Position numbers and translations under genes: made by a program. From an uncultured Atopobium sp. (GTDB lineage: Bacteria > Actinomycetota > Coriobacteriia > Coriobacteriales > Atopobiaceae): DNA of 28,108 bases. Each line of letters begins with the position of its first letter. The first letter of the stretch is position 1. The stretch covers positions 1 through 28,108 of the forward strand of contig CALKTD010000008.1 in the NCBI GenBank assembly GCA_937997345.1, given 5' to 3'. The notes below the pieces were generated by a model, which saw only the letters and a list, made by a program, of their open reading frames with translations, did not search any database and was not told the DNA's origin. Shown here piece by piece: positions 7,300 to 15,414 of this stretch.

Positions 7300-7974
7300 A
7301 TGGCAGAAGAGCTTACCTATTTAGATTCCGAGTCGCTCAAAGGCGCTTTAGAATCACTGCTTTTGGTTGCAACGGATGCAATCACCACGGCCGACTTTGC
7401 CAAGGTCACCAATGCAGCTCCTGCCGAGGTTGCTCAAGCGCTCAAAGAGCTTGCAGATGAATATACACGTTGTAACAGAGGATTCCAGCTTAGAGAGGTA
7501 GCAGGTGGTTGGCGCTTCTTTACGCACCCAGCTCATCATCAGCTGGTTAGCGATTTTGTGCTCTCCTGGGATACGCGACGCCTTTCTCAGGCTGCACTTG
7601 AAACGCTTGCGGTTATTGCTTATCACCAGCCCGTTACACGTGAAGGCGTCCGAGCTATTCGTGGTGTTAACTCTGATGGTGTTATCTCTTCACTTCGCGA
7701 GAAAAACCTTGTGCGTGAAGTGGGCAAAGAGGCAGATAGGGGACAAGCCATTCTCTATGGCACAACAGCCCTTTTCTTAGAGCGCTTTGGCCTTAAGTCT
7801 TTGCGAGAGTTGCCGCCGCTGGAAGACTTTGCCCCTGATGAGGAGTCCAAGCAGTTTATTCGCGAGAGACTTTCTGGCAGAAGCTTCACTTCAACGCTTG
7901 AAGAAGCCGCAGAAGACATTGACGATGAACGCTCCCTTTTGGGAGACAGCTACGATACGCAAGAGGATGCATAG
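7300..7974 (+). CDS. scpB: Segregation and condensation protein B
   Basis: ScpB dimerises and binds ScpA in the SMC-ScpAB condensin. The 224-residue product shows the tandem winged-helix pattern: LKGALESLLLVATDAIT at the start, GFQLREVAGGWRFFT in the middle, and the family hallmark LSQAALETLAVIAYHQPVTR followed by IRGVNSDGVISSL. The acidic C-terminal tail (about 180-224) is typical of high-variation ends in this family. The start at 7300 lies three bases after the scpA stop, with AGAGG in the end of scpA serving as ribosome-binding site. The next gene begins three bases downstream. Confidence 0.95.
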   Translation: MAEELTYLDSESLKGALESLLLVATDAITTADFAKVTNAAPAEVAQALKELADEYTRCNRGFQLREVAGGWRFFTHPAHHQLVSDFVLSWDTRRLSQAALETLAVIAYHQPVTREGVRAIRGVNSDGVISSLREKNLVREVGKEADRGQAILYGTTALFLERFGLKSLRELPPLEDFAPDEESKQFIRERLSGRSFTSTLEEAAEDIDDERSLLGDSYDTQEDA

Positions 7975-7977
7975 GCC

Positions 7978-8817
7978 GTGGCAGAAGAGCGTATTGTCCC
8001 CATGCGCCTGCAGCGCTTTTTAGCGCGCGCAGGAGTGGCTAGTCGCCGTGGCTCTGAGCGCCTGATGACCTCTGGTCGCGTCACGGTAAACGGCCAGGTA
8101 GTCACCGAGCTTGGTAGCAAGGTTGATCCGCTGGTTGATGTTGTTGCAGTTGATGGTATTGTCTGCTCAATTGCCGAGAAACCCGTTTACTTGATGCTCA
8201 ATAAACCTGCAGGGTACTTAACTACTATGAAAGACCCTCAGGGTAGACCAACCATTGTGGACATGGTTCCCACTGACAGATACCCGGGACTTTTCCCTGT
8301 TGGACGTCTTGATATGGATACCACGGGTCTTCTGTTCTTCACTACCGATGGTCAGATGGCACAAGAGCTTTTGCATCCCTCAAAGCATGTGTGGAAACAC
8401 TATGTTGCTCATGTAGTTGGTACTCCTACAGAAGATCAGCTTAATCGCTTGCGTGAGGGTATTGAACTTGAGGATGGTCTCGCAGCTCCTGCTGAGGTTG
8501 AGATTGTTTCCAACGATGCCAAGATGAAGGCACTTCTCGCTCCACAGGGTTTAGGAAAAACCGGTGGAGGAGAGCCAAACTCCCTGGTCAGCGTAACTAT
8601 TAGAGAAGGCAGAAAGCACCAGGTCAAAAAGATGCTTCTGGCTATTCACCATAGAGTTCTCGCACTCCACAGAGATACGTTTGGACCACTCAACCTTACA
8701 GGCGTTAAAGAAGGACAGTGGAGACTTCTTACAGAAGAGGAAGTTGCTGCTCTGGAGCGCACTATTGGCAGAGAGCCTGGTGCTTCTCCCATTATGCCTT
8801 TACATGCCGGCAAGTAA
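7978..8817 (+). CDS. RluB/RsuA-family rRNA pseudouridine synthase
   Basis: The enzyme isomerises a specific uridine of ribosomal RNA to pseudouridine. An N-terminal S4 RNA-binding domain (RLQRFLARAGVASRRGSERL, about 9-28) is followed by the catalytic domain with GRLDMDTTGLLFFTTDG; the predicted catalytic Asp is residue 112. The segment VTIREGRKHQVKKML is the usual C-terminal RNA-contacting motif of the family. At 279 residues it is close to RluB length; the target could be 23S (RluB) or 16S (RsuA), and the scpAB-adjacent position favours RluB. The GTG start at 7978 is three bases after scpB, with AGAGGA slightly far upstream. An internal ATG at 8002 gives the more usual N-terminus (MRLQRFL) but has no ribosome-binding site. 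Confidence 0.9.
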   Translation: MAEERIVPMRLQRFLARAGVASRRGSERLMTSGRVTVNGQVVTELGSKVDPLVDVVAVDGIVCSIAEKPVYLMLNKPAGYLTTMKDPQGRPTIVDMVPTDRYPGLFPVGRLDMDTTGLLFFTTDGQMAQELLHPSKHVWKHYVAHVVGTPTEDQLNRLREGIELEDGLAAPAEVEIVSNDAKMKALLAPQGLGKTGGGEPNSLVSVTIREGRKHQVKKMLLAIHHRVLALHRDTFGPLNLTGVKEGQWRLLTEEEVAALERTIGREPGASPIMPLHAGK

Positions 8818-8881
8818 TTACTAGTCGCACGATTTCTAAGCGCACGTCAAACAGCTCAAGCACGCCCAGAGAGGAGACATA

Positions 8882-9592
8882 ATGCAGCCATTTGAAGTTC
8901 CAGCTCAGGTTCATCGCATTTTGTTTATGCGCCACCCAGAGAGTGTGGCTAATACACAGCGCTTTTTCAGCGGCAGAAGAGACGTTGAACTTACCGAGCA
9001 TGGTGTTGAACAGCGAGAGCACGCTGTTCGTGCACTTGTTGCATTTCATCCAGATAGAATTTGGACCTCTCCTTTATCTCGCTGCAAAGACATGGCCCAG
9101 ATAGCTGCCACCGAGCTTGGTATTCCTTGTGAGGTAAAAGATGACCTTGCAGAGATGGATTTTGGCATTTTGGAGAGCAAGCGTTTTGCTGATGCGGAAG
9201 AGATTTTAAAGCCCTATGGCCTTACGTTTCCTTGGGCCTCAGACAAAAACGGCCACTCCATACCAGCTCCAGAAGCAGAGTCATACGAGCAGGTAAGAAG
9301 CAGATGTCGCAACATTCTTAACGAGCTTTCCAGTCTTTCTGGACGTACCGTTTGTATTTCTCATGGTGGTTATCTGCGCTCTATGATGGCAGAGATTTTT
9401 GGCATCCCAGGTAGTTCAAGCTGGAATGTGCATCTTGCAAATGTCTCTTCAATCTTCTTTACTAGTACAGGCAGTTCTGATTTCAAGCTTGGTGGATTTA
9501 ACCTTGATCCAGAAGAGGTTATTCGTCGTTCCACTGAGCCAAGTTTTTACGATTTTCGTGACATTTGGGGTGTCACCAAGGGGGATAAGTAA
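8882..9592 (+). CDS. Histidine phosphatase superfamily protein with RHP variant motif
   Basis: This 236-residue protein belongs to the phosphoglycerate-mutase-like histidine phosphatases. The expected catalytic His is His18 in LFMRHPESVANT; family members usually read RHGE, so Gly is replaced by Pro here. Other conserved features are the WTSPLSRC block (about 60-67), an acidic LAEMDFG motif, and the second active-site His161 in CISHGGYLRS. Substrate is unknown: such proteins dephosphorylate phosphosugars, adenosylcobalamin precursors or glycerate phosphates. A strong GAGGAGA site precedes ATG 8882. A 64-base gap from the upstream gene shows no clear promoter. Its stop overlaps the next start (TAATG), placing it in the same operon as the CMK-PlsC fusion. 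Confidence 0.88.
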   Translation: MQPFEVPAQVHRILFMRHPESVANTQRFFSGRRDVELTEHGVEQREHAVRALVAFHPDRIWTSPLSRCKDMAQIAATELGIPCEVKDDLAEMDFGILESKRFADAEEILKPYGLTFPWASDKNGHSIPAPEAESYEQVRSRCRNILNELSSLSGRTVCISHGGYLRSMMAEIFGIPGSSSWNVHLANVSSIFFTSTGSSDFKLGGFNLDPEEVIRRSTEPSFYDFRDIWGVTKGDK

Positions 9593-11136
9593 TGATTGTT
9601 GCTATTGACGGCCCAGCAGGCTCCGGAAAGTCTACGGTTGCGCGCGCCCTTTCTGATCGCCTGGATCTGATTTTCCTTGATACGGGCGCAATGTATCGCT
9701 CCGTAACCGTAGAATGCCTGCGTCAAGGCATTGATATGACTGATACCGAGAAAATCATTCAGGTTGCACGCAGCATTAGCATCTCGTTTGGCAACTCCGC
9801 AAACGGCCAGACCGTCTACGCAAACGGATTAAACGTTACAACAGAGATTCGTACTCCCGAGGTAGATAGAAACGTTAGCGTCGTTGCAGCCATCCCTGAG
9901 GTCCGTGAGGCTATGGTCACGCTTCAGCGTCGCGCTGGCGAGAATGGCGATGTAGTTGCTGAAGGTCGTGACATTGGCACCGTGGTATTCCCCGAAGCTG
10001 ATGTAAAGGTTTTCTTGACCGCAGACCCTGCTGCTCGTGCTCACCGCCGCGCTGTTCAGCGCCAGGGTGGAGACGCAGCCACCGGAAACGATGCCAAGGT
10101 AGACGCTAAGAGTGAGGAGAAGATCCTCGAAGACATCAAGGCTCGCGATAAGGCTGATTCTGAGCGTAAGGCAGCGCCGCTTCGTGCAGCAGAAGACGCT
10201 CATCACATTGACTCTTCTGCGCTTTCTGTTGAAGAGGTTATTGCGGCTATTATTGCCCTGCATCCTGGACTCGGCAAAAGAGATGCCCGCAACCGCAGAG
10301 CTTCTCACCAGGGAAATGGATCAGAGAGCAGCTCTTCTGATGACGGGAAGTCTCACACGGAAGAGCCTAAGCGCTCCGAGAAAAAGTCTTCTATAGCAAC
10401 GGCATCTAAGCATTTGCGTCCTTTTGGCGGAAACTCATTTGACGATTATTACGATACCGCGCTTGCTGATTTTCCAGCTCCAGCCAAGTTCTTTAAGTGG
10501 CTGGCAGTCAGTGTACTGGGACTGATTACAAAAATCTGGTTTAGATGGCGCTGGGACAATGACCAGCTCTTTGTTGGCGATAAGACCCCTCGCGTTCTTA
10601 TCATGAACCATCCAACGTTTTTGGACCCTATTGTTACTGTTGTTCACCTCCTTGTTCACGGTATCCCCGTGAGAACCATCTACAAGAGTGAGTTCAACAA
10701 ATTCAAACCGCTTCAGTGGGCGCTTTCTAGACTTGGCGGTATTCCAGTAGACCGCGGAACTGCTGATATGAAGGCAATTCGTCGTGCAACCACGGCACTT
10801 TCTAGGGGAGAGATGCTTCTTATCTACCCTGAGGGCACAAGGATCAGAAGCAATACAGAGCGTGGAGAAACTCACGGCGGTTTTGCGCTTATCGCCCAGC
10901 TTGCCAAGGTAGATGTCCAGCCACTGGCCATTATTGGCGCACTTGATATTAAGAAAAAAGGTTCTCCTCTGGTTAAGCCTGTAAAGGTGTATCTTCGTGC
11001 AGGTCAGAAGGTTTCTTTTAATGATCTGACTTCTAAGAAGCGTAAAGATCAGGCAAAAGAGATGGAAGAAGTGGCCATGGAGCGGGTATACGAGCTAAGA
11101 GATGCAATGCTCAAAGAGCATCCCGGAAGGAATTAG
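9592..11136 (+). CDS. Fused (d)CMP kinase and 1-acylglycerol-3-phosphate acyltransferase (CMK-PlsC)
   Basis: One uninterrupted 514-residue frame holds two enzymes. Residues 1 to about 225 are cytidylate kinase, which phosphorylates CMP/dCMP with ATP: P-loop GPAGSGKST (7-15), FLDTGAMYR, VAEGRDIGTVVFPEA, and a lid region lengthened by a charged insertion. A Ser/Lys/Glu-rich linker covers about 230-280. A hydrophobic/aromatic segment (FFKWLAVSVLGLITKIWFRW, about 302-321) may seat the second half at the membrane. Residues ~335-514 are PlsC, which acylates lysophosphatidic acid: NHPTFLD with His340 and Asp345 (the HX4D motif) and YPEGTR at 412-417. These are usually separate, neighbouring genes. 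ATG 9592 overlaps the previous stop, and ispH starts three bases after. The fusion physically links CTP precursor supply and phosphatidic acid synthesis. Confidence 0.93.
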   Translation: MIVAIDGPAGSGKSTVARALSDRLDLIFLDTGAMYRSVTVECLRQGIDMTDTEKIIQVARSISISFGNSANGQTVYANGLNVTTEIRTPEVDRNVSVVAAIPEVREAMVTLQRRAGENGDVVAEGRDIGTVVFPEADVKVFLTADPAARAHRRAVQRQGGDAATGNDAKVDAKSEEKILEDIKARDKADSERKAAPLRAAEDAHHIDSSALSVEEVIAAIIALHPGLGKRDARNRRASHQGNGSESSSSDDGKSHTEEPKRSEKKSSIATASKHLRPFGGNSFDDYYDTALADFPAPAKFFKWLAVSVLGLITKIWFRWRWDNDQLFVGDKTPRVLIMNHPTFLDPIVTVVHLLVHGIPVRTIYKSEFNKFKPLQWALSRLGGIPVDRGTADMKAIRRATTALSRGEMLLIYPEGTRIRSNTERGETHGGFALIAQLAKVDVQPLAIIGALDIKKKGSPLVKPVKVYLRAGQKVSFNDLTSKKRKDQAKEMEEVAMERVYELRDAMLKEHPGRN

Positions 11137-11139
11137 TTC

Positions 11140-11994
11140 GTGCCTACTATCAAAATTGCCGATGAAGCAGGTGCTTGTTACGGTGTAGAAAGAGCTCTTC
11201 AGATGGTCCAGCAGGCCGTCAAAGATGCTCATGCGCCCGTGCGCACGCTTGGTCCGCTTATTCATAATCCTCGTGTTGTTACGTCTCTTAAAGACCAGGG
11301 CGTAGAGGTAGTTGATTCCGCTTCTGAAGCTGCAGGAAGTGCGCTATTGTTGCGTACACATGGTGTAACTCCTCAAGAGGAGCAGATTGCCAAGGACGGC
11401 TGTGTTGACGTACTTGACGCAACCTGTCCGTTTGTAAAGAAAGCTCACGGAGCCGCAGAACTTCTCGCCAAACAGGGCTATGCCGTGTACGTGGTAGGAG
11501 AGTCTGGACATCCTGAGGTAGAAGCTACGCTGGCTCACGTGCCAGGTTCTTTGGCTATTGACACCGTGGAAGAAGTTGCCGCTCAGGCGGACGTCATGAG
11601 AGCTGCAAAGAAGGTTGGTCTAGTGGTGCAGACCACCATGAGCGCCGCTAAGCTCTCTGAAGTAGTTAACGCGGTACTTCCGCTTGTTGACGAGCTTCGC
11701 GTTATGAATACCATCTGCGAGGCTACTGCGGGCCATCAGGACTCGTGCATGAGGCTTGCAAAAGAGTCTGATGTCATGATTATTATTGGTGGCAGGATCT
11801 CTGCAAATACCACTCGCTTGGCAGAGATTTCCAAGCTCTATTGCCCCGCAACCTATCACATTGAAGGCGCTGATGAGCTGCAAGCTTCTTGGTTTGAGGG
11901 AGCAGAGCATATTGGTATTACCGCCGGCGCTTCTACGCCGGAAGCTCATATCAATGCAGTTAAATCAGCTATTGAACAAATTGTAGGCGCCTAA
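11140..11994 (+). CDS. ispH: 4-hydroxy-3-methylbut-2-enyl diphosphate reductase (IspH/LytB)
   Basis: IspH is the last enzyme of the MEP isoprenoid pathway; it reduces HMBPP to IPP and DMAPP with an iron-sulfur cluster. The 284-residue protein has the three cluster cysteines at 13 (AGACYGVERAL), 96 (DATCPFVKKAH) and 193 (MNTICEATAGHQ). It also has RTHGVTP, GESGHPEV and ITAGASTPE, all family hallmarks. The motif after the third cysteine reads EATAGHQDS where many homologs have NATxxRQ, a local variation. The GTG at 11140 is preceded by GGAAGGA at about 11126-11132 inside the end of the fusion gene. It is separated by three bases from the upstream gene and by one base from the downstream gene, so this is clearly one operon. 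Confidence 0.96.
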   Translation: MPTIKIADEAGACYGVERALQMVQQAVKDAHAPVRTLGPLIHNPRVVTSLKDQGVEVVDSASEAAGSALLLRTHGVTPQEEQIAKDGCVDVLDATCPFVKKAHGAAELLAKQGYAVYVVGESGHPEVEATLAHVPGSLAIDTVEEVAAQADVMRAAKKVGLVVQTTMSAAKLSEVVNAVLPLVDELRVMNTICEATAGHQDSCMRLAKESDVMIIIGGRISANTTRLAEISKLYCPATYHIEGADELQASWFEGAEHIGITAGASTPEAHINAVKSAIEQIVGA

Positions 11995-11995
11995 C

Positions 11996-13378
11996 ATGGA
12001 ACAGCGCGCAGACTACGGAAATACAAAATCTGGTGGACTTGGTGCGCTTATTGAGTCCGTTGAAGAGGGTAGTCCTGCGTGGAAGGCTGGCCTTGAACCA
12101 GGCATGATTATCGAGAAGGTCAATGGTGTAGTACCAAAAGATCTGATTGATTGGCGTTGGGAGGCAGATGGCTCCCTTTGTGAGCTTGAAGTTTCTGTTC
12201 CTGGTGATGATGAGCTCTATGAGTGTGTTCTTGAGCGTGAATCCGGAGAAGACTGGGGCGTTGACTTTGTTGACGTGCTCTTTGATGGCATCAAGACGTG
12301 CGTAAACGCGTGCCAGTTCTGCTTTATGGCTATGCTGCCAGAAGACATGCGCCCTTCGCTCTCCATTAGAGATGACGATTACCGCCTGAGCTTTTTGCAA
12401 GGTAATTTTGTTACGCTCACTAACCTCACCGATGAGGACGTTGAACGCATTATTTCTCATAAGCTTGAGCCTATAAATGTCTCGCTTCATGCAATCTCAC
12501 CTGATGTTCGCCGTAATCTGATTGGCGCTCGCGCTGCTAGGGGCATTGAAGTTCTTGAGAAACTCATGGACGCTGGTATTGAGATTCACGGCCAGATTGT
12601 TTTGTGCCCTAATATCAATGACGGTGAAGAGCTTGATAAAACGCTTGATTGGGTAGAGGCTCACCAGCAGATTACCTCTTTGGCCATTGTTCCGCTTGGC
12701 TATACCAAAGACTCCAAACGCTTTACTCATTCGTATTCTGATGACGTAGAGCTATCTCGCTCTGTAGTCAAAATTGTTGAACCATACCAGAAGCGTGCAC
12801 GAGCTTCTTTGGGCATTACGCGATTCCAGCTTTCTGATGAGTTCTACGTAGACGCTCAGCTACCTATTCCACCTGCGTATACCTATGACGGTTATCCGCA
12901 ATTTTATGACGGTATTGGTATGCTCAGAAGCTTCCTCGATGAGGCTGAAGAAGTCTGTAGCACTATGCGTACCGCTCTTGATGAAGCAGATACCTATCTT
13001 TCTGCTCGTTCTCGCAAGATTTTGCTGATTGTAGGAGAAGCTGCTCAGCAAACCATCCAGACCTTCTGCGACAGCTGGTCAGCTAACGGCAACGTTTCTA
13101 CTTTTGCCGTGCGCAATGATTTCTTTGGTGGAGACGTTAATGTCACAGGACTTATTTGCGCCGTTGATCTTCTCGCCCAGATACCTGAAGACCTCACAGA
13201 TGTTCTGGTAGTACTCCCTGAGGTCATGTTTAACTTTGATAAGGTCACTCTTGATGGCATGTCACTAGCCGATTTAACTGCGCAGCTAGAGGCACGCGGA
13301 GCAAAAGTCATCATGTCAATTCCTGGTCCCACAAACATTGCCAAGTCGTGCATTAAAGCGCTCAAAGAGTGGGATTAG
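11996..13378 (+). CDS. DUF512 family PDZ/Fe-S (radical-SAM-like) protein, function unknown
   Basis: This 460-residue cytoplasmic protein belongs to the conserved DUF512 group of putative iron-sulfur oxidoreductases. Residues ~10-60 form a PDZ-like domain (GALIESVEEGSPAWKAGLEPG, in two parts). The cluster motif is CX3CX2C at Cys102, Cys106 and Cys109, resembling a radical-SAM core, followed by SFLQGNFVTLTNL and PINVSLHAISPDVRRNLIG. The C-terminal half, with VVLPEVMFNFDKVTLDGMS, is the DUF512 portion. The biochemical role is unknown for the family as far as I know. It starts one base after ispH, and in many Gram-positive genomes it sits immediately before der, as here, which suggests a link to ribosome assembly or Fe-S delivery. 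That link is an inference. Confidence 0.88.
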   Translation: MEQRADYGNTKSGGLGALIESVEEGSPAWKAGLEPGMIIEKVNGVVPKDLIDWRWEADGSLCELEVSVPGDDELYECVLERESGEDWGVDFVDVLFDGIKTCVNACQFCFMAMLPEDMRPSLSIRDDDYRLSFLQGNFVTLTNLTDEDVERIISHKLEPINVSLHAISPDVRRNLIGARAARGIEVLEKLMDAGIEIHGQIVLCPNINDGEELDKTLDWVEAHQQITSLAIVPLGYTKDSKRFTHSYSDDVELSRSVVKIVEPYQKRARASLGITRFQLSDEFYVDAQLPIPPAYTYDGYPQFYDGIGMLRSFLDEAEEVCSTMRTALDEADTYLSARSRKILLIVGEAAQQTIQTFCDSWSANGNVSTFAVRNDFFGGDVNVTGLICAVDLLAQIPEDLTDVLVVLPEVMFNFDKVTLDGMSLADLTAQLEARGAKVIMSIPGPTNIAKSCIKALKEWD

Positions 13379-13389
13379 CCACGTATTGC

Positions 13390-13398
13390 TGGTATTAT
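13390..13398 (+). promoter_or_regulatory. Candidate extended -10 before der
   Basis: TGGTATTAT at 13390-13398 fits an extended -10 (TGN plus TATTAT) in the 46-base gap before der. No convincing -35 is present; the upstream bases are the end of the DUF512 gene. It could give der its own promoter in addition to read-through. Confidence 0.35.
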
Positions 13399-13424
13399 TA
13401 AACCAACTAAATGAAAGGTGAGAC

Positions 13425-14750
13425 ATGGCTAAGCCCATTGTTGCTATTGTTGGACGCCCAAATGTTGGCAAGTCCACGCTGGTAAATAGAATTGCCGAGA
13501 AACGCGATGCAATCGTGCACGAATCTAGGGGAGTAACCCGAGACCGCTCATATCATGACGCTGACTGGAATGGTCGTGAGTTTAAGCTCATTGATACCGG
13601 CGGCATTGAGTCTATCAAATCGCAGGACCGCTTTGCCCCACACATTCGAGAGCAGGCGCTTCTTGCGTGTGAAGAGGCAGACGTTATTGTCTTTGTGGTA
13701 GACGGCTCTACCGGCGTTACCGATGAAGACGAAGAGGTTGCACGCATTGTCCGCAAGAGCGCCAAGCCCGTGTTCTTGGTTGTCAACAAGAAAGATAACC
13801 CTGCAACTGAGCAGGACGGTCTTTGGGACTTCTACGCACTTGGCTGCGGCGAACCTCTACCTCTGTCTGCTTCACATGGTCATGGTACTGGTGACTTACT
13901 GGACGACATTGTCAATGCTTTCCCTGAGGCTGATGAAGAGCCAGAGGATGATGGCATTCTTAACCTTGCCATCATCGGCCGACCAAATGTAGGCAAATCT
14001 TCACTGGCAAATCGCCTGGCTAACAAGAAACGCTCTATTGTTTCTGATGTTGCTGGTACTACGCGTGACGCTATTGACACCATGATTGAATGGAAGGGAA
14101 CTCTTATTCGTCTTGTTGATACCGCCGGTATTCGCAAAAAGAGCCAGGTACACGAGGACGTTGAGTACTACAGTCTGGTCAGAGGCCTGCAGGCAATGGA
14201 CCGCGCAGACGTCTGTCTTCTTGTTGTTGACGCCTCTGTTGGCGTAACCGAGCAGGACCAGAAACTTGCAAACATGGCTGTAGAGCGTGGATGCGCGCTG
14301 GTGCTCCTGCTTAACAAGTGGGATCTTATTGATTCTGAGGCAAAGCGCGATGAGGTAGCAGTCTCTGTAGCAAAGCGCCTGGCCTTTGCACCTTGGATTG
14401 CTTCTATCAACGTTTCTGCACTTACTGGCCGCGCTATTGATAAAGTACTTGCCGCTGCTCTTTCGGCTGCAGAATCCCGCGCACTTCAGCTTAAGACTTC
14501 CGAGCTCAACGAGCTTCTCGCCCAGATTAGAGAAGGCGGACACACGGTTTCTGATCGAGGCCGTCGCCTTAAGATTCAGTACGCTACTCAGACGGGCTCT
14601 AAGCCTCCTGTTATCTCGTTCTGGTGCAATGCTCCAGACCTTGTTGATGACAACTACGAGCGCTTTATTGAGAATAGACTTCGCGAAAAGTTCTCTCTGA
14701 TTGGTACACCTATTCGTTTGAAGTTCCGTAAGAAGGTCGAATCTAACTAA
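13425..14750 (+). CDS. der: Ribosome assembly GTPase Der (EngA)
   Basis: Der is an essential GTPase with two tandem G domains, needed for maturation of the 50S subunit. In the 441-residue protein, P-loops are GRPNVGKST (10-18 region) and GRPNVGKSS (185-193). Each domain has its DTGG/DTAG switch motif (LIDTGGIES; LVDTAGIRK) and NKKD/NKWD specificity motif (VVNKKDN; LLNKWDL). An acidic linker (EADEEPEDDG) separates the domains. The last ~90 residues are the KH-like domain (RRLKIQYATQTGSKPP). Length matches the family. ATG 13425 has AAAGGTGAG upstream. The stop overlaps the plsY start (TAATG), coupling the two genes. Confidence 0.97.
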   Translation: MAKPIVAIVGRPNVGKSTLVNRIAEKRDAIVHESRGVTRDRSYHDADWNGREFKLIDTGGIESIKSQDRFAPHIREQALLACEEADVIVFVVDGSTGVTDEDEEVARIVRKSAKPVFLVVNKKDNPATEQDGLWDFYALGCGEPLPLSASHGHGTGDLLDDIVNAFPEADEEPEDDGILNLAIIGRPNVGKSSLANRLANKKRSIVSDVAGTTRDAIDTMIEWKGTLIRLVDTAGIRKKSQVHEDVEYYSLVRGLQAMDRADVCLLVVDASVGVTEQDQKLANMAVERGCALVLLLNKWDLIDSEAKRDEVAVSVAKRLAFAPWIASINVSALTGRAIDKVLAAALSAAESRALQLKTSELNELLAQIREGGHTVSDRGRRLKIQYATQTGSKPPVISFWCNAPDLVDDNYERFIENRLREKFSLIGTPIRLKFRKKVESN

Positions 14751-15412
14751 TGTCTGGAATTGTTGTTGCTCTGATTTTTGGACTAATTGCATTTGGCCTT
14801 GGTGGCATTCCATTTGGCCTGATTATTGCAAGCGTTATGGCTCATGAAGATATTCGCAAACTTGGATCAGGAAACATTGGCACCACCAATGTTGCAAGAA
14901 ATGCTGGTAAAGCCGCAGGTATTCTTACACTTCTTTGCGATGCAGGTAAGGGCATTGTCAGTATCATGCTGGTTCGTTGGTTCTTGGGAGCCCAGGGATT
15001 TACTCCTCTGGTCTCGGGAAATGATCACGCAGAGGCTGAGCTCATCATTTCTTTTGTGTATGCCTGCTGCGTTCTTGGTCATATTTTCTCGCCTTGGCTT
15101 CATTTCCATGGCGGTAAGGGAATTGCTGTTGGATTTGGCGGTGGCCTTGCAGTTAATCCACTTGCTGCTCTTGTAGCTCTTGCGGTGTTTATTACGCTTG
15201 CCGTACCAACTAAGTACGTATCGCTTGGCTCCATTGGCGCAGCTGTTGCCATTCCACTATTCTGCCTGCTATTTGGCATGGATTCCGTGGCAACCATTCC
15301 TGTATTTGTTGTAGCAGCGGCAGTTATTTGGGCTCATCGCGAGAATATCAATCGTCTTAATGTTGGTAGTGAGTCTAAATTCTCTTTCGGCGAAAAGAAA
15401 AAGGACAACTAA
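14750..15412 (+). CDS. plsY: Acyl-phosphate:glycerol-3-phosphate acyltransferase PlsY
   Basis: PlsY is an integral membrane enzyme that transfers an acyl chain from acyl-phosphate to glycerol-3-phosphate, making lysophosphatidic acid. The 220-residue protein has the three conserved loops: IPFGLIIA near residue 20, KLGSGNIGTTNVARNAGK (about 38-55), and HFHGGKGIAVGFGG (about 118-131). A further tail block reads IWAHRENINRL. The remaining segments are hydrophobic helices. It works with the GpsA product encoded next and with the PlsC half of the CMK fusion upstream, so three successive steps of phosphatidic acid synthesis are encoded within about 7 kb. The start overlaps the der stop by one base, and gpsA begins two bases after its stop. 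Confidence 0.95.
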   Translation: MSGIVVALIFGLIAFGLGGIPFGLIIASVMAHEDIRKLGSGNIGTTNVARNAGKAAGILTLLCDAGKGIVSIMLVRWFLGAQGFTPLVSGNDHAEAELIISFVYACCVLGHIFSPWLHFHGGKGIAVGFGGGLAVNPLAALVALAVFITLAVPTKYVSLGSIGAAVAIPLFCLLFGMDSVATIPVFVVAAAVIWAHRENINRLNVGSESKFSFGEKKKDN

Positions 15413-15414
15413 TC

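Noticed and set aside
14001..14813. Minus-strand open frame of 270 residues opposite der
   Set aside because: It is antisense to a clearly conserved Der GTPase, has no ribosome-binding site and no recognisable motifs.
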